Shown piece by piece: positions 1-8,009 of a DNA stretch of 19,300 bases. The notes under the pieces are model-generated. The model saw only the letters and a program-made list of their open reading frames with translations. It ran no database searches and was not told the origin of the DNA. Source of the DNA: DASQHW01 sp038209365 (GTDB lineage Bacteria > Actinomycetota > Acidimicrobiia > IMCC26256 > PALSA-610); assembly GCA_038209365.1 (NCBI GenBank), contig JBBQXS010000068.1, positions 1-19,300 of the forward strand, written 5' to 3'. Made by a program: the position numbers and the translations under genes. How positions within the stretch are numbered: the first letter of the stretch is position 1; each line of letters starts with the position of its first letter.

Positions 1-1
1 G

Positions 2-2446
2 CGAAGCGCGGCGCCGGACGAGCTGGCGCGCGTGCTGGGAGCGGAGGCGGCGGTCGTCGGGCGCATGGTGTCGGTGGTCGCCGACGTGCTCCCGGGGACG
101 GGCGAGCCGCTTCCCGTGCCCCGCGACGCGGAGATCGCGCGGCTGCACGACGCGATCTGCCAGGTACTGCTCCGGCTCGCCGAGACGGCGCCGGTTCTGC
201 TCGTGGTCGACGACCTCCATTGGGCCGATGACGCGACTATCGGGATGCTCCGTGCGCTCAGCCGCGTTGCACTCCGCGGCCGGATCCTCGTGATCGGCGC
301 GTATCGCGAGACCGACGTCGATCGGCGCCATCCCTTCGCGCAGGCGTTGGCGATCCTGCAACGCGAGGTCGAGCCCACGCGCATTCCCCTGTCGGGACTC
401 GAGACCTCCGACGTGCAGTCGATGCTCGAGCGCATCGCCGAACACGCGGTGCCGGAGGAGCTCGCGGCGATGCTCGCGACGGAGACCGACGGAAACCCGT
501 TCTTCCTGCGCGAGACGCTGCTGCATCTCGTCGAAGAAGGTCAGTTGCGCTTCGAGGACGGCGCCTGGTCGGTTGCGGGCTCCATCACCGACCTCGGACT
601 CCCGGCGGGCATCCGCGACGTCATCGGGCGGCGGCTGTCGCGTCTCTCCGACGCGACGAACCGGCTGCTGTCGGCGGGAGCATTGTTCGAGGTCGCGTTC
701 CCGCTCACCGTCGCGGCCGACGTCGCCGCCGTCGAAGAGGACGACGCGCTCGACGCGATCGACGCCGCGCTCGAAGCGCGCATCGTGCGGGCCACCGATA
801 CGTTCGACGAGTACGCGTTCACGCACGCGTTGTTCCGTCACGCGCTCGTCGAGGAGCTCAACCCGAGTCGGCAGGTCCGCATGCATCGCGCGATTGCGAC
901 CGCGCTCGAGAAGCAACTGCGCGGGCTTCCCACTCCCGCGCAGGCCGCGGCGCTCGCTCGCCACTACCACCGGAGCGCCGCGCTCCCGAACGCTGAACAG
1001 GGCGTTCCCTTCGCGCTCATCGCGGCCGACGACGCGGCGCGGCACTACGCCCGGCGCGAGGAATTCGAGGCGCTCGGCGTCGCGCTCGAGCTCTTCTCCG
1101 AAGGCGACGAGCGCGAGCTCGAGCTGGTCCAGCGGCGCGCGCAGACCGCACTGTACGCGAGCGTCGGGCGCGGGGAGGTCCTGGGGGCCGCGACCGCGGC
1201 CGGACAGCTGACGCGGTTACTCGAAGGCGAAGACGCGGCGTGCGACTTCGTAGAGAATCTCGCGGCCGACGCGGCGACGCTCGACGATCTTCGCCTCGCC
1301 TGGGACATCGGCGCGGTCGCGCGCCAGTGGCTTCGCCCAGACCGGCGTGACGAGACATACCTCGTGCTCCGCAGCTTCGAGCTCAGCCAGTCGGAGTTCG
1401 ACGATCCCGACCATCCGGGGATACCCCTCGAGACCCCCGAGCGGCGCGAGCTGATCGAGCTCACGCGCACGCTTCCCCGCACGTCCGGCGCGACACTGTT
1501 CAATCCCTTCGTCGGGTCGCGTGTCGAGGCGCAGCGTGCGCTCGACGCTGTGGCATCCGACGACGGTGGGTGGGTCGTGCTCGGCCCGCTCTGGGCACTC
1601 GGCGCGCACCGCGAGATGCAGGACATCCTCCGTGGCCGGATCGACGACCTGCTCGCGCGGGGCGTCATCGCAGCGGTCGTCTTCGATCTCGCGGTACTCG
1701 CCCGGCTCCACGCCGTGCTCGGGGAGTACGACGACGCGCAGGCGCGACTCGCCGAGGGCTTCGCGCTCCTGCCCCGCATCTCCGAGACGTCGAACCCCGC
1801 GTTGCAGTTGTTCGCGGCCTTCGTCCTGCAGCGGAGCGTGTGCGGCGAGTTGGTTGCGTCCGCGGACCTCGCCGGCTTCGCGCCGTTCGGCGATTCGCCC
1901 GACGTGCGTTGGGCGTGGATCGCGGTGACGGCCTTTCGCGGCCAACTGCTCGCCCAGGAGGGAAACGCCGGCGAGGCGATCGATGTGCTGCACGAAGTCC
2001 TGCCCGTGATCGAACGGGCCGGCGGCTGGGCGCAGAACTACCCGGCGCTCGTGTACAGCGTCACGCAGATTCTCTGGCACCTCCAACGCACCGACGAACT
2101 CGAGACCCTCGAGCGCAACGTGCGCACCAAGGTCGTCGAGCCCGACGTCCGGTACCCCGAGGCGCCCGGCCGCGTCGCGCTCGCGCAGCTGTGCGCGCTC
2201 GACGGCCGCACCGACGAGGCGCGCCACTGGTTTGACGAAGCGCGGCGCGTCCACGAGCAGGAAGGAAACGAGCCGCTGCTCGTCGCGACCGACTTCGAAG
2301 AAGCGCTCATGAACCACCGGCTGGGAACACCTGACGGAACCGGGCGCGCTCGGGTGTTGCTCGAACGCGCCCGAGCCCGCGCGACCCATCCCGCGCTCGC
2401 GGCATGGGTCGCGCGTATCGACGACCTGTCCGCGCGCCTCGGGTAA
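2..2446 (+). CDS. STAND/AAA-type ATPase with helical-repeat C-terminus, 5'-truncated by window
   Basis: The frame is open from base 2, so the true start lies before the window; the Met at base 32 is only the first in-window candidate. Counting from that Met, a Walker B-type strand ends in two acidic residues at 60–61, followed by LHWAD, and a GNPFF motif follows about 100 residues later. Both are usual in the large ATPases of actinobacterial LuxR/LAL, BTAD and cyclase-linked regulators. The Walker A loop must be upstream. The remaining 500-odd residues are Ala/Leu/Glu-rich and helical, resembling TPR-like repeats. The C-terminus ends without a LuxR helix-turn-helix, so any DNA-binding or cyclase output domain would have to be at the missing N-terminus. 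Likely role: a nucleotide-switched signalling or regulatory protein in the cytoplasm. The family assignment is firm; the output domain cannot be known from this window. Confidence 0.85.
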   Translation, partial: RSAAPDELARVLGAEAAVVGRMVSVVADVLPGTGEPLPVPRDAEIARLHDAICQVLLRLAETAPVLLVVDDLHWADDATIGMLRALSRVALRGRILVIGAYRETDVDRRHPFAQALAILQREVEPTRIPLSGLETSDVQSMLERIAEHAVPEELAAMLATETDGNPFFLRETLLHLVEEGQLRFEDGAWSVAGSITDLGLPAGIRDVIGRRLSRLSDATNRLLSAGALFEVAFPLTVAADVAAVEEDDALDAIDAALEARIVRATDTFDEYAFTHALFRHALVEELNPSRQVRMHRAIATALEKQLRGLPTPAQAAALARHYHRSAALPNAEQGVPFALIAADDAARHYARREEFEALGVALELFSEGDERELELVQRRAQTALYASVGRGEVLGAATAAGQLTRLLEGEDAACDFVENLAADAATLDDLRLAWDIGAVARQWLRPDRRDETYLVLRSFELSQSEFDDPDHPGIPLETPERRELIELTRTLPRTSGATLFNPFVGSRVEAQRALDAVASDDGGWVVLGPLWALGAHREMQDILRGRIDDLLARGVIAAVVFDLAVLARLHAVLGEYDDAQARLAEGFALLPRISETSNPALQLFAAFVLQRSVCGELVASADLAGFAPFGDSPDVRWAWIAVTAFRGQLLAQEGNAGEAIDVLHEVLPVIERAGGWAQNYPALVYSVTQILWHLQRTDELETLERNVRTKVVEPDVRYPEAPGRVALAQLCALDGRTDEARHWFDEARRVHEQEGNEPLLVATDFEEALMNHRLGTPDGTGRARVLLERARARATHPALAAWVARIDDLSARLG

Positions 2447-2473
2447 GCCCAGCGTCCTCGACGGGCGCGGTGG

Positions 2474-2488
2474 CGCGGTCTGACCGCG
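2474..2488 (+). terminator. GC-rich hairpin after the ATPase gene
   Basis: A perfect 6-bp inverted repeat (CGCGGT, CTG loop, ACCGCG) lies 27 nt after the TAA of the ATPase gene and about 60 nt before the next start. A G·U pair could extend it. There is no T-run, so this is at best the non-canonical kind of terminator found in GC-rich actinobacteria. Confidence 0.35.
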
Positions 2489-2550
2489 TGGATCAGGTGC
2501 CGAGCCCAATGAAAGCGCGGCGCGATCGGGCCTTGTGAGAGCCTTGGCAC

Positions 2551-3348
2551 GTGTCGACATCCGAAGAAGTGCGCGCTGCCCTGGAAGTCTTGCCTGGGAC
2601 AACGGGTTTTTACGCGCGGAATCTCACGACCGACGAAGTTGTCGAGTCGAACGCAGACGCGCTCTTGCCAACCGAAAGCGCAATCAAGGTGCTGATTCTT
2701 CTGCACTATTCCCGCATGGTGACCTCGGGAGCTGTTGACCCAGACCGGCGAGTTGCGCTCTCCGAGGACTTTCGCAACATCAACGGCACGGGAGTGCTTC
2801 GGTACCTTGCGTCCGGACTCAACCTGCGCCTCGACGATCTGGCGTGGTTGATGACCATCGTGTCCGACAACGTCGCAACGGCGTTGTTGATGCTCGAGAT
2901 CGGTGGTCCTGAAGCGGTCAACGCGACTGCTTCGGAGCTCGGACTCTCCGGCGCTCGGCTCAGTTCGTTCGACGAGTTGATCGAAGGAGCCCCATTCGGG
3001 CGTGCGACCGCACACGACCTCGCTGAGGCGTTCACCCATCTTGGTCCCGACGCACGGGAGAAGCTCGCCCGTCAGCAGGATTTGAGCGGCCTACCTCGTC
3101 GCCTTCCTTACACGCCGTACAACGCTGAGGTCGGGCTGCCGACACCCGTTCGCGTCTTCAACAAGACCGGCGTTGGTCCGGGAAACTACATCGACGCCGG
3201 GCTCTTCGAGACCGACAATGCGGCATGGGTGATCGCAGCACTGGCAAGTGGACAGGCGCCGCTGACCTCGCGACCTGACGATCCTGCCCCGGCCAGCTTT
3301 GGGAGAGTCGGGCTCGCGATCTACAACGCTTGGGGCACAGGTATGTGA
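2551..3348 (+). CDS. Class A beta-lactamase-fold serine hydrolase, no signal peptide
   Basis: A 265-residue protein with the three signature motifs of class A beta-lactamases and related penicillin-recognising enzymes: Ser43-Ala-Ile-Lys46 (SxxK), Ser105-Asp-Asn107 (SDN) and Lys205-Thr-Gly207 (KTG), in normal order and at roughly normal spacing. An in-frame TGA at 2536–2538 forces the start to the GTG at 2551 or later. The N-terminus has no hydrophobic signal sequence, unlike secreted beta-lactamases. The omega-loop region (about 138–150) lacks a clear ExxLN deacylation motif; FDELIEG lies there instead. The fold and nucleophile therefore look intact, but antibiotic hydrolysis is doubtful, and a cytoplasmic esterase/amidase-like role is as likely. 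It stands alone between the ATPase gene and a convergent alpha/beta hydrolase. Confidence 0.88.
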   Translation: MSTSEEVRAALEVLPGTTGFYARNLTTDEVVESNADALLPTESAIKVLILLHYSRMVTSGAVDPDRRVALSEDFRNINGTGVLRYLASGLNLRLDDLAWLMTIVSDNVATALLMLEIGGPEAVNATASELGLSGARLSSFDELIEGAPFGRATAHDLAEAFTHLGPDAREKLARQQDLSGLPRRLPYTPYNAEVGLPTPVRVFNKTGVGPGNYIDAGLFETDNAAWVIAALASGQAPLTSRPDDPAPASFGRVGLAIYNAWGTGM

Positions 3349-3377
3349 CTTCTTATTCAGTGATTCGAGGACGCGCA

Positions 3378-4265
3378 CTATTGGTGCGACTGGAGCCAGT
3401 GGATGATGTCGGCAGTGACTTGGTCTCGGTTCGTTTCGTTCAGGAGCTCATGGCGGGCATCCTTGTAGAGCGTGACGTCGACGTGGACGCCTGCGGCTTC
3501 GAGGGCATCGGCGAGGGTGGTCGCGTGTGCTCCCATCGCGGCGGCCGGATCGTGATCGCCTGCGATGACGAAGACGGGGCACGTGATCGATGCCAGTTGG
3601 TCGCGGGCGGGAGCAACTACGTCGAAGAGGTCGATGAGGTACCCGTAGGTAAGTGGGTTCTCGTCGCCGCACATCGGGTCCGCGATGTAGCGGTCGACCT
3701 CGTCGGCGTCGCGGCTGAGCCAGTCGAACGGTGTCCGCGCTGGTGCAAACGCGGTGTTGTTGTTGCCGAGCAGGTCCGCGACGGGTTGGTCGCGGCTGCC
3801 CGCGGCGGCAAACCCTTGGAGCAGTGGCGCAGGTGACGCGGCGTCGTCGACGCTGACGGGGACGCCGCAGAGCACGCTTCCGGCGAGGCCGTCGGCGTGC
3901 CGGGTCAGGTAGGCGAGGGCGATCAGCGAGCCCATCGAGTGCCCGAAGAGGAACACGGGCGCGTCACCACCGATACCTGAGTGAGCCGCCGCTCGCAGCG
4001 CGTGCAGGTCGTCGATGACGGCGCGGCCGCCGCCGGGTCCCATGACACCGGCGCCGGTTGCCGACCCGGTTCGTCCGTGGCCGCGATGGTCGAGCGCCAC
4101 TGCGGCGAACCCGGCTTGGTTGAGCGCCTGTGCGAACCGGTCGTAGCGGCCGGAGTGCTCGGAGGCGCCGTGGGAGATGAGCACCAACGCGCGCGGGTCG
4201 TCGATCGTCCACCAGCGGGTGAAGATCTCCACGCCGTGGTCGTCGACGAACGTCCACTCGTCCAT
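3378..4265 (-). CDS. Alpha/beta hydrolase, monoacylglycerol lipase / lysophospholipase-like
   Basis: A 295-residue single-domain alpha/beta hydrolase of the serine aminopeptidase S33 / Hydrolase_4 type. It has an oxyanion-region SHG at 31–33, an LDHRGHG stretch near 58–64, the nucleophile elbow GHSMG with Ser110, a probable acid Asp239 in GDHDP, and His272 in DARHE. The length matches bacterial monoacylglycerol lipases, and no signal peptide is visible. The ATG at 4265 has a GGGAG Shine-Dalgarno at 4273–4277 with 7-nt spacing. Likely substrates are monoacylglycerols, lysophospholipids or other carboxylic esters, which cannot be narrowed from sequence. The gene ends 29 bp from the convergent beta-lactamase-fold gene. 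A codon-like open frame on the same strand ends 21 bp upstream of its start. Confidence 0.9.
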   Translation of the reverse strand: MDEWTFVDDHGVEIFTRWWTIDDPRALVLISHGASEHSGRYDRFAQALNQAGFAAVALDHRGHGRTGSATGAGVMGPGGGRAVIDDLHALRAAAHSGIGGDAPVFLFGHSMGSLIALAYLTRHADGLAGSVLCGVPVSVDDAASPAPLLQGFAAAGSRDQPVADLLGNNNTAFAPARTPFDWLSRDADEVDRYIADPMCGDENPLTYGYLIDLFDVVAPARDQLASITCPVFVIAGDHDPAAAMGAHATTLADALEAAGVHVDVTLYKDARHELLNETNRDQVTADIIHWLQSHQ

Positions 4266-4286
4266 CCGGGGTCTCCCATTCCATCG

Positions 4287-4529
4287 TTACTGCGCCGCTG
4301 CAGGCACGCCGAGCGTAAGTCGGCAAAGATCAATGTTGATGAACGCGTCGCAGATCGGCCCGGTCGACAGGACGTTCGTGCCGTCGCCGAGGGCGGAGCG
4401 GGTCCACGCCGAGGTGCAGCGGATGGTCGACTTCGGGCCTCGACTGCGGGCTATCCAGGTCACGACGAGTTCTGCACCAGGGTCGAGGGCGAAATGCGGG
4501 TGGTCGGCGTGGGCGTCGACCGTCGCATG
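4287..4529 (-). pseudogene. Possible 3' remnant of an unknown gene (or a small CDS 4287–4463)
   Basis: On the minus strand one frame is open from 4607 to the TAA at 4287–4289. Between about 4530 and 4290 its third codon positions are overwhelmingly G or C, as in real genes here. The complementary plus-strand frame has mixed third positions and an Arg/Gly/Ala-rich shadow-like translation. The minus-strand peptide is balanced (segments such as HFALDPGAELVVTW and STGPICDAFINIDLCRLTLG). The only start in the frame is GTG at 4463, giving 58 residues without a good Shine-Dalgarno, yet the codon-like signal continues upstream of it to the DUF2332 start. I read this as the C-terminal end of a gene whose 5' part was lost. 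I do not recognise the family. Confidence 0.3.
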
Positions 4530-5606
4530 ACCGTGGATCTTTCGGCAGTGTGGATCTGGTTTGCCGACAACGTGTGCCGGGAGTATTCGCCGATCTATGA
4601 CCGAGTGTCACGCACGGTGGCCGCGAGCGACGATGTGTTGTCATTGGTGCGGGAGGCGCCCCCGCGGTCGCATCAACCGAACGTGTTGTTGGCCGCGGTG
4701 CACTACTTGTTGCTCGGCGGCCTTGATCATCCACTCGCGGCGGTGTATGCGGGTGTGTCCGACGCCGATCCGGGTCCGCTGTTCGTCGACGTGTGTGTGA
4801 CGCATCGGGACGAGATCCTTGAACTGTTGGGGACTCGGCACACGAACACGAACGAAGTCGGACGCTCAGCGGTCGTCGGCCTTGCGTTGACCGCGGTTGC
4901 CCAACGGCTCGGTGTGCCACTCGCTTTGGTTGACGTCGGATGCAGCGCGGGCCTCAATCTGTTGTGTGACCGCTACCGACTCGACTACGGAACGGCGGGA
5001 ACGACGGGCCCGTCGCGCGCTGCCGTCACCGTCGAGTGTGCGATCGTCGGTGGTCAGCCGCCGATCGCGTCGGCGTTGCCGTCGATCGCGGAACGGGTCG
5101 GCATCGACGTGGACCCCGTTGACGTGACCGACGCGGACCAGGCGCGCTGGCAGCTCGCGCTGGTCTTCCCGGATACGAACCGCTTGGCGCGTACCCGCCG
5201 GGCGCTCGAAGAGATCGCGCGGACACCCCCGCGCATCGTGCAGGGAGACGGGGTCGACACCATCGGCCGTGTCGTGGGCGGACTGCCCTTCGAACTCGTG
5301 GCCGTCGTCACCACGACCTGGGCGGCGGCATACTTCACGCCCGAACGACGCGTCGAGTTCCGTGAACGGCTCGCCGATGCCTCGCTGACGCGGCCAGTGG
5401 CGTGGATCAGCGCCGAGGGTCCCGCCGTGGTCGACCTCTTCGCCGATGTGGACGCGCCCTGCGATGCGTTCGGCATCCAGTCGAGCGTGCTCGGACTCGC
5501 GCGGTTCGAGAATGGCGAGACTGCGACGGAGTTGCTCGGCTTCGTGCATCCCCACGGCAACTGGGTCGACTGGCGCGCCGAAATAGCTGGGCCACTCGGG
5601 AGCTAA
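4527..5606 (+). CDS. DUF2332 family protein
   Basis: A 359-residue protein matching the actinobacterial DUF2332 family as I know it: an N-terminal FADxxCRExSPIYDR-type segment (about 12–26), then the invariant-looking VDVGCSAGLNL (135–145), and a C-terminal HPHGNWVDW. The VDxGxSAGLNL strand-loop resembles motif I of Rossmann-type SAM-dependent methyltransferases, so a methyltransferase-like fold is an inference; the function is unknown. ATG 4527 is chosen because it puts the family N-terminus right at the start. ATG 4494, 11 codons upstream, has a GAGGG four nucleotides before it and is a serious alternative. The frame is open much further back (to 3981), but that part is antisense to the hydrolase and not coding-like. 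The gene is convergent with the nucleoside hydrolase, with a 41-bp gap. Confidence 0.85.
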   Translation: MTVDLSAVWIWFADNVCREYSPIYDRVSRTVAASDDVLSLVREAPPRSHQPNVLLAAVHYLLLGGLDHPLAAVYAGVSDADPGPLFVDVCVTHRDEILELLGTRHTNTNEVGRSAVVGLALTAVAQRLGVPLALVDVGCSAGLNLLCDRYRLDYGTAGTTGPSRAAVTVECAIVGGQPPIASALPSIAERVGIDVDPVDVTDADQARWQLALVFPDTNRLARTRRALEEIARTPPRIVQGDGVDTIGRVVGGLPFELVAVVTTTWAAAYFTPERRVEFRERLADASLTRPVAWISAEGPAVVDLFADVDAPCDAFGIQSSVLGLARFENGETATELLGFVHPHGNWVDWRAEIAGPLGS

Positions 5607-5647
5607 ATCCGATCGACCGGAAACTCACGCCCGAGGCGCGGTGCCGT

Positions 5648-6547
5648 TCAGCCGGGAATCGTTCGGGAGAAGTATTCGGCGAAGAACGCGTCGTGGTCGA
5701 CAGCGACAGCTGCGCGGGCTCGCCCGTCCGGGTTCGGGGTGAATCTCGTGAACCCGTAGCCCGACGCGTCCGGGGTGACGTTGATCGTGACGTCGCCCGT
5801 CTCGAACCTGCAGAGGTCGGGCTCGAAGATCAGAGCGGCGGCGAGTGGATCGTGGAAGGTGATGTGGTCAGTGTCGCGGAAGAAGACGTGGGCCATCTGG
5901 AGCACTGCTCGTAGGACCGGCGTCCGCGCGAACTGGTGCTCGATCTCGCTCCGGTCGATTGTGAGTCCGTGCGTGACGTCGATGCCCACGCAGGTGTGTC
6001 GGCCCGGCGCGTGCCGGAAGGCGATCGCGGCGGCCATCGGGTCGACGCAGATGTTCCATTCGACGACCGTGGGTCGCGCGCTGAAATACCAGCCACCCAT
6101 CGACGTCATCCCTCGCAACAAGCTGGGGATGCCCGGATCGAGCGCGAAGAGCACCGCCACGTTCGTCAGAGGCCCGATCGTCAGAAGCTCGATCTCGCCC
6201 GGCCGGTCATGAATCGTCTCGCGCATGAACTCGATCGCATCACGGGTGGCGGTCGTCGCGGCTCGCGTTGCGATCGCTGCGTATTGCGGGACGTCGGGCT
6301 GGCCGGGGCCGTCGAGCAGCGGGCCGCTCAGCCCGGCATGGACCGCAACGTCTGCCCCCGCGGCATCGCACAACGCGCGTACGCATGCGGCCCGTTGCTC
6401 GGTGTTTCCGGTGACAGTCGTCACGCCGACGATCTCGGCGTCGCGATGCGCGAGCAGATACGCAAGCGCGACCGCGTCGTCGATATCGCTGCCGATATCC
6501 GTGTCGAGGAGTATCGGCACCTGTCGAGTCGATTCTGCTCGCGGCAC
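5648..6547 (-). CDS. Inosine-uridine preferring nucleoside hydrolase
   Basis: A 299-residue member of the Ca2+-dependent nucleoside N-ribohydrolase family, which cleaves the N-glycosidic bond of ribonucleosides to base plus ribose. Visible motifs are the N-terminal metal-binding cluster DTDIGSDIDD (15–24), TIGPLTN (123–129), the WNICVDPMAA stretch (165–173) with Asn166 and Asp169, and the late FHDPLAAA (231–238) holding the expected active-site His232 and metal-ligand Asp233. The frame is open far upstream, but that part is Arg-rich antisense of the cyclase. The chosen GTG at 6547 has an AAGGA Shine-Dalgarno at 6556–6560 with 8-nt spacing. It lies 17 bp behind the stop of the cyclase gene, so the two are probably one transcript. 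No signal peptide, so cytoplasmic nucleoside salvage is the likely role; base preference cannot be read. Confidence 0.92.
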   Translation of the reverse strand: MPRAESTRQVPILLDTDIGSDIDDAVALAYLLAHRDAEIVGVTTVTGNTEQRAACVRALCDAAGADVAVHAGLSGPLLDGPGQPDVPQYAAIATRAATTATRDAIEFMRETIHDRPGEIELLTIGPLTNVAVLFALDPGIPSLLRGMTSMGGWYFSARPTVVEWNICVDPMAAAIAFRHAPGRHTCVGIDVTHGLTIDRSEIEHQFARTPVLRAVLQMAHVFFRDTDHITFHDPLAAALIFEPDLCRFETGDVTINVTPDASGYGFTRFTPNPDGRARAAVAVDHDAFFAEYFSRTIPG

Positions 6548-6564
6548 GCGACGGATCCTTGCGT

Positions 6565-7905
6565 TCAATCGCTCACGGCGTAGAGCTGCCAACATTCGTC
6601 GAGCCCTTTGAGTGCGTGCTCGCCGCGATCGGCGAACCGCACCGTGGACCCGGCAGTGAGGTCCCGGATCGTGCGCGTCACGATCACTTCGTTGGCTTCG
6701 CCGAAGCCGCACACGCGTGCGGCGACGTGGACGGCAATACCCGCAACGTCGTCGTCGCGGATTTCGATCTCGCCGGCGTGGAGGCCGGCCCGGCTCTCCA
6801 ATCCCATCTGCTGCGCGACGTCGCGAATCGCGCACGCCGCACGGATCGCGCGGGCGGGCCCGTCGAAGATCGCGAGCACACCGTCACCTGTCGTCTTGAT
6901 CACGCGTCCCGCAAAGCGGTCGATCTGGCGGCGCGCCATCTTGTCGTGGCCGTCGAGCAGGTCGCGCCACCTGCGATCACCCACGTCGGCGAGCTGATCG
7001 GTCGACGCAACGAGATCTGTGAAGAGCACGGTGGCGAGCACGCGGTCGGGATCAAGAGCGCCGCGAGTACCGGTCAAGAATTCCTCGATCTCGTTGAGTA
7101 CCGGATCGGGATCGGCGGCCCACCAGATGTCGTCGGCGGCGTCCACTTCGACGTAGCGCGCGTCCGGCACCAGTTGTGCAACGTAGCGCCCATGCGCCAC
7201 GGGCGTCGTGACATCGCCCCGGTAATGCGCGACGAGTGTCGGTGCGCGAACCGCCGGCAGCACGTTGCGCACATCGCTGCCGAGTCCGACGCGCAACAGC
7301 GCCCGCGCCGTCGACGGACTCGCGCCGCGCTTTCCGGCTTCGTGCCACCAGGCGCGGAACTGCGTGTCGCCTCCGAGGCTCGGCGCGAACTCCGACACAA
7401 GGTCGACGTCCGTGCCGTCGTTCGGTGTGACGATGTCGTCGAGCATCTTTTCGAGCGCGTCGTCGGCAATCTGTGGCCCCGTGGGGTCAGCGAGGTCTTC
7501 GGTGATGCAGGCAAACGAGTTGACGACGACCACGTGACTGATGCGATCGGGATGACTTGCGCCCAAGAGCAACGCGACGCCGCCCGCCTCGTTGGCGCCC
7601 ATGACGGCCGCCCGTTCGGAGCCGACCGCGTCGAGCACCGCGAGCGCGTCGTCGCACCACTGCTCGAGCGTTGGCGGATTCGTGGGAACGCAAGGATCCG
7701 ACAGGCCGATGCCTCGCCGATCGAAGCGGATCAGGCGGGCGAACGAGCTCAGCCGACGCAAGACGCGCGCAAAATGGGGCTCCTCGAACATCATGTCGAC
7801 GGGGATGAACCCTTCGGTGACGAACAACACATCGATCGGTCCGCTGCCGTCGACCTCGTACGCGATGTAGGCGTCGCCACTGCGGGCGTAAAGGATCGCG
7901 GCCAT
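6565..7905 (-). CDS. Degenerate alpha/beta-hydrolase–class III adenylate cyclase fusion
   Basis: A 446-residue two-domain protein. Residues about 1–280 form an alpha/beta hydrolase; about 288–446 a class III nucleotide cyclase. The hydrolase nucleophile position reads Gly-Ala-Asn105-Glu-Ala instead of GxSxG. The histidine position is Asp259 by alignment with the paralogue at 8010, where YVELPGDDH carries the His. The acid Asp231 remains. The domain is therefore probably a non-catalytic ligand sensor. The cyclase keeps metal ligands Asp297 and Asp341, the adenine-selecting pair Lys337/Asp386 and Arg397. His393 sits where the transition-state Asn is usual, which I believe is common in this actinobacterial subfamily. 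Predicted role: ATP to cAMP, regulated by the N-terminal domain. ATG 7905 begins the family N-terminus (YARSGDAYIAY); it lacks a Shine-Dalgarno and may be leaderless. First gene of an operon with the nucleoside hydrolase. Confidence 0.9.
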   Translation of the reverse strand: MAAILYARSGDAYIAYEVDGSGPIDVLFVTEGFIPVDMMFEEPHFARVLRRLSSFARLIRFDRRGIGLSDPCVPTNPPTLEQWCDDALAVLDAVGSERAAVMGANEAGGVALLLGASHPDRISHVVVVNSFACITEDLADPTGPQIADDALEKMLDDIVTPNDGTDVDLVSEFAPSLGGDTQFRAWWHEAGKRGASPSTARALLRVGLGSDVRNVLPAVRAPTLVAHYRGDVTTPVAHGRYVAQLVPDARYVEVDAADDIWWAADPDPVLNEIEEFLTGTRGALDPDRVLATVLFTDLVASTDQLADVGDRRWRDLLDGHDKMARRQIDRFAGRVIKTTGDGVLAIFDGPARAIRAACAIRDVAQQMGLESRAGLHAGEIEIRDDDVAGIAVHVAARVCGFGEANEVIVTRTIRDLTAGSTVRFADRGEHALKGLDECWQLYAVSD

Positions 7906-7911
7906 CCGCCC

Positions 7912-7940
7912 AGCCTGTGCACCACTCGAGCATCTGTCAA
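7912..7940 (-). promoter_or_regulatory. Candidate leaderless promoter for the degenerate cyclase
   Basis: Reading the minus strand, a perfect -35 hexamer TTGACA (7940–7935) is followed after 17 nt by CAGGCT (7917–7912), which matches only positions 2 and 6 of the -10 consensus. Transcription starting 7 nt downstream would begin exactly at the ATG at 7905, giving a leaderless message. That fits the missing Shine-Dalgarno. The weak -10 keeps confidence low. Confidence 0.35.
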
Positions 7941-8009
7941 CAACGCGAGCGAGAGATCGGCGTTCGATTCGATCGCCCCGCCGGAGGTGGTGGGGCCGAT
8001 CGGCTCGGC

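Noticed and set aside
1217..2602. 461-codon minus-strand open frame opposite the ATPase
   Set aside because: Shadow of the ATPase gene; Arg/Glu-rich composition, no motifs.
3374..3388. CGCAC–GTGCG hairpin between the beta-lactamase-fold and hydrolase genes
   Set aside because: Only five base pairs and it overlaps the end of the hydrolase coding region; too weak to call a terminator.
3981..4526. N-terminal extension of the DUF2332 frame
   Set aside because: Mostly antisense to the alpha/beta hydrolase, shadow-like composition, and the family N-terminus starts at about 4527.
6548..6835. Upstream extension of the nucleoside hydrolase
   Set aside because: The extra 96 residues are extremely Arg-rich and overlap the cyclase gene in another frame; GTG 6547 has AAGGA at 8-nt spacing.
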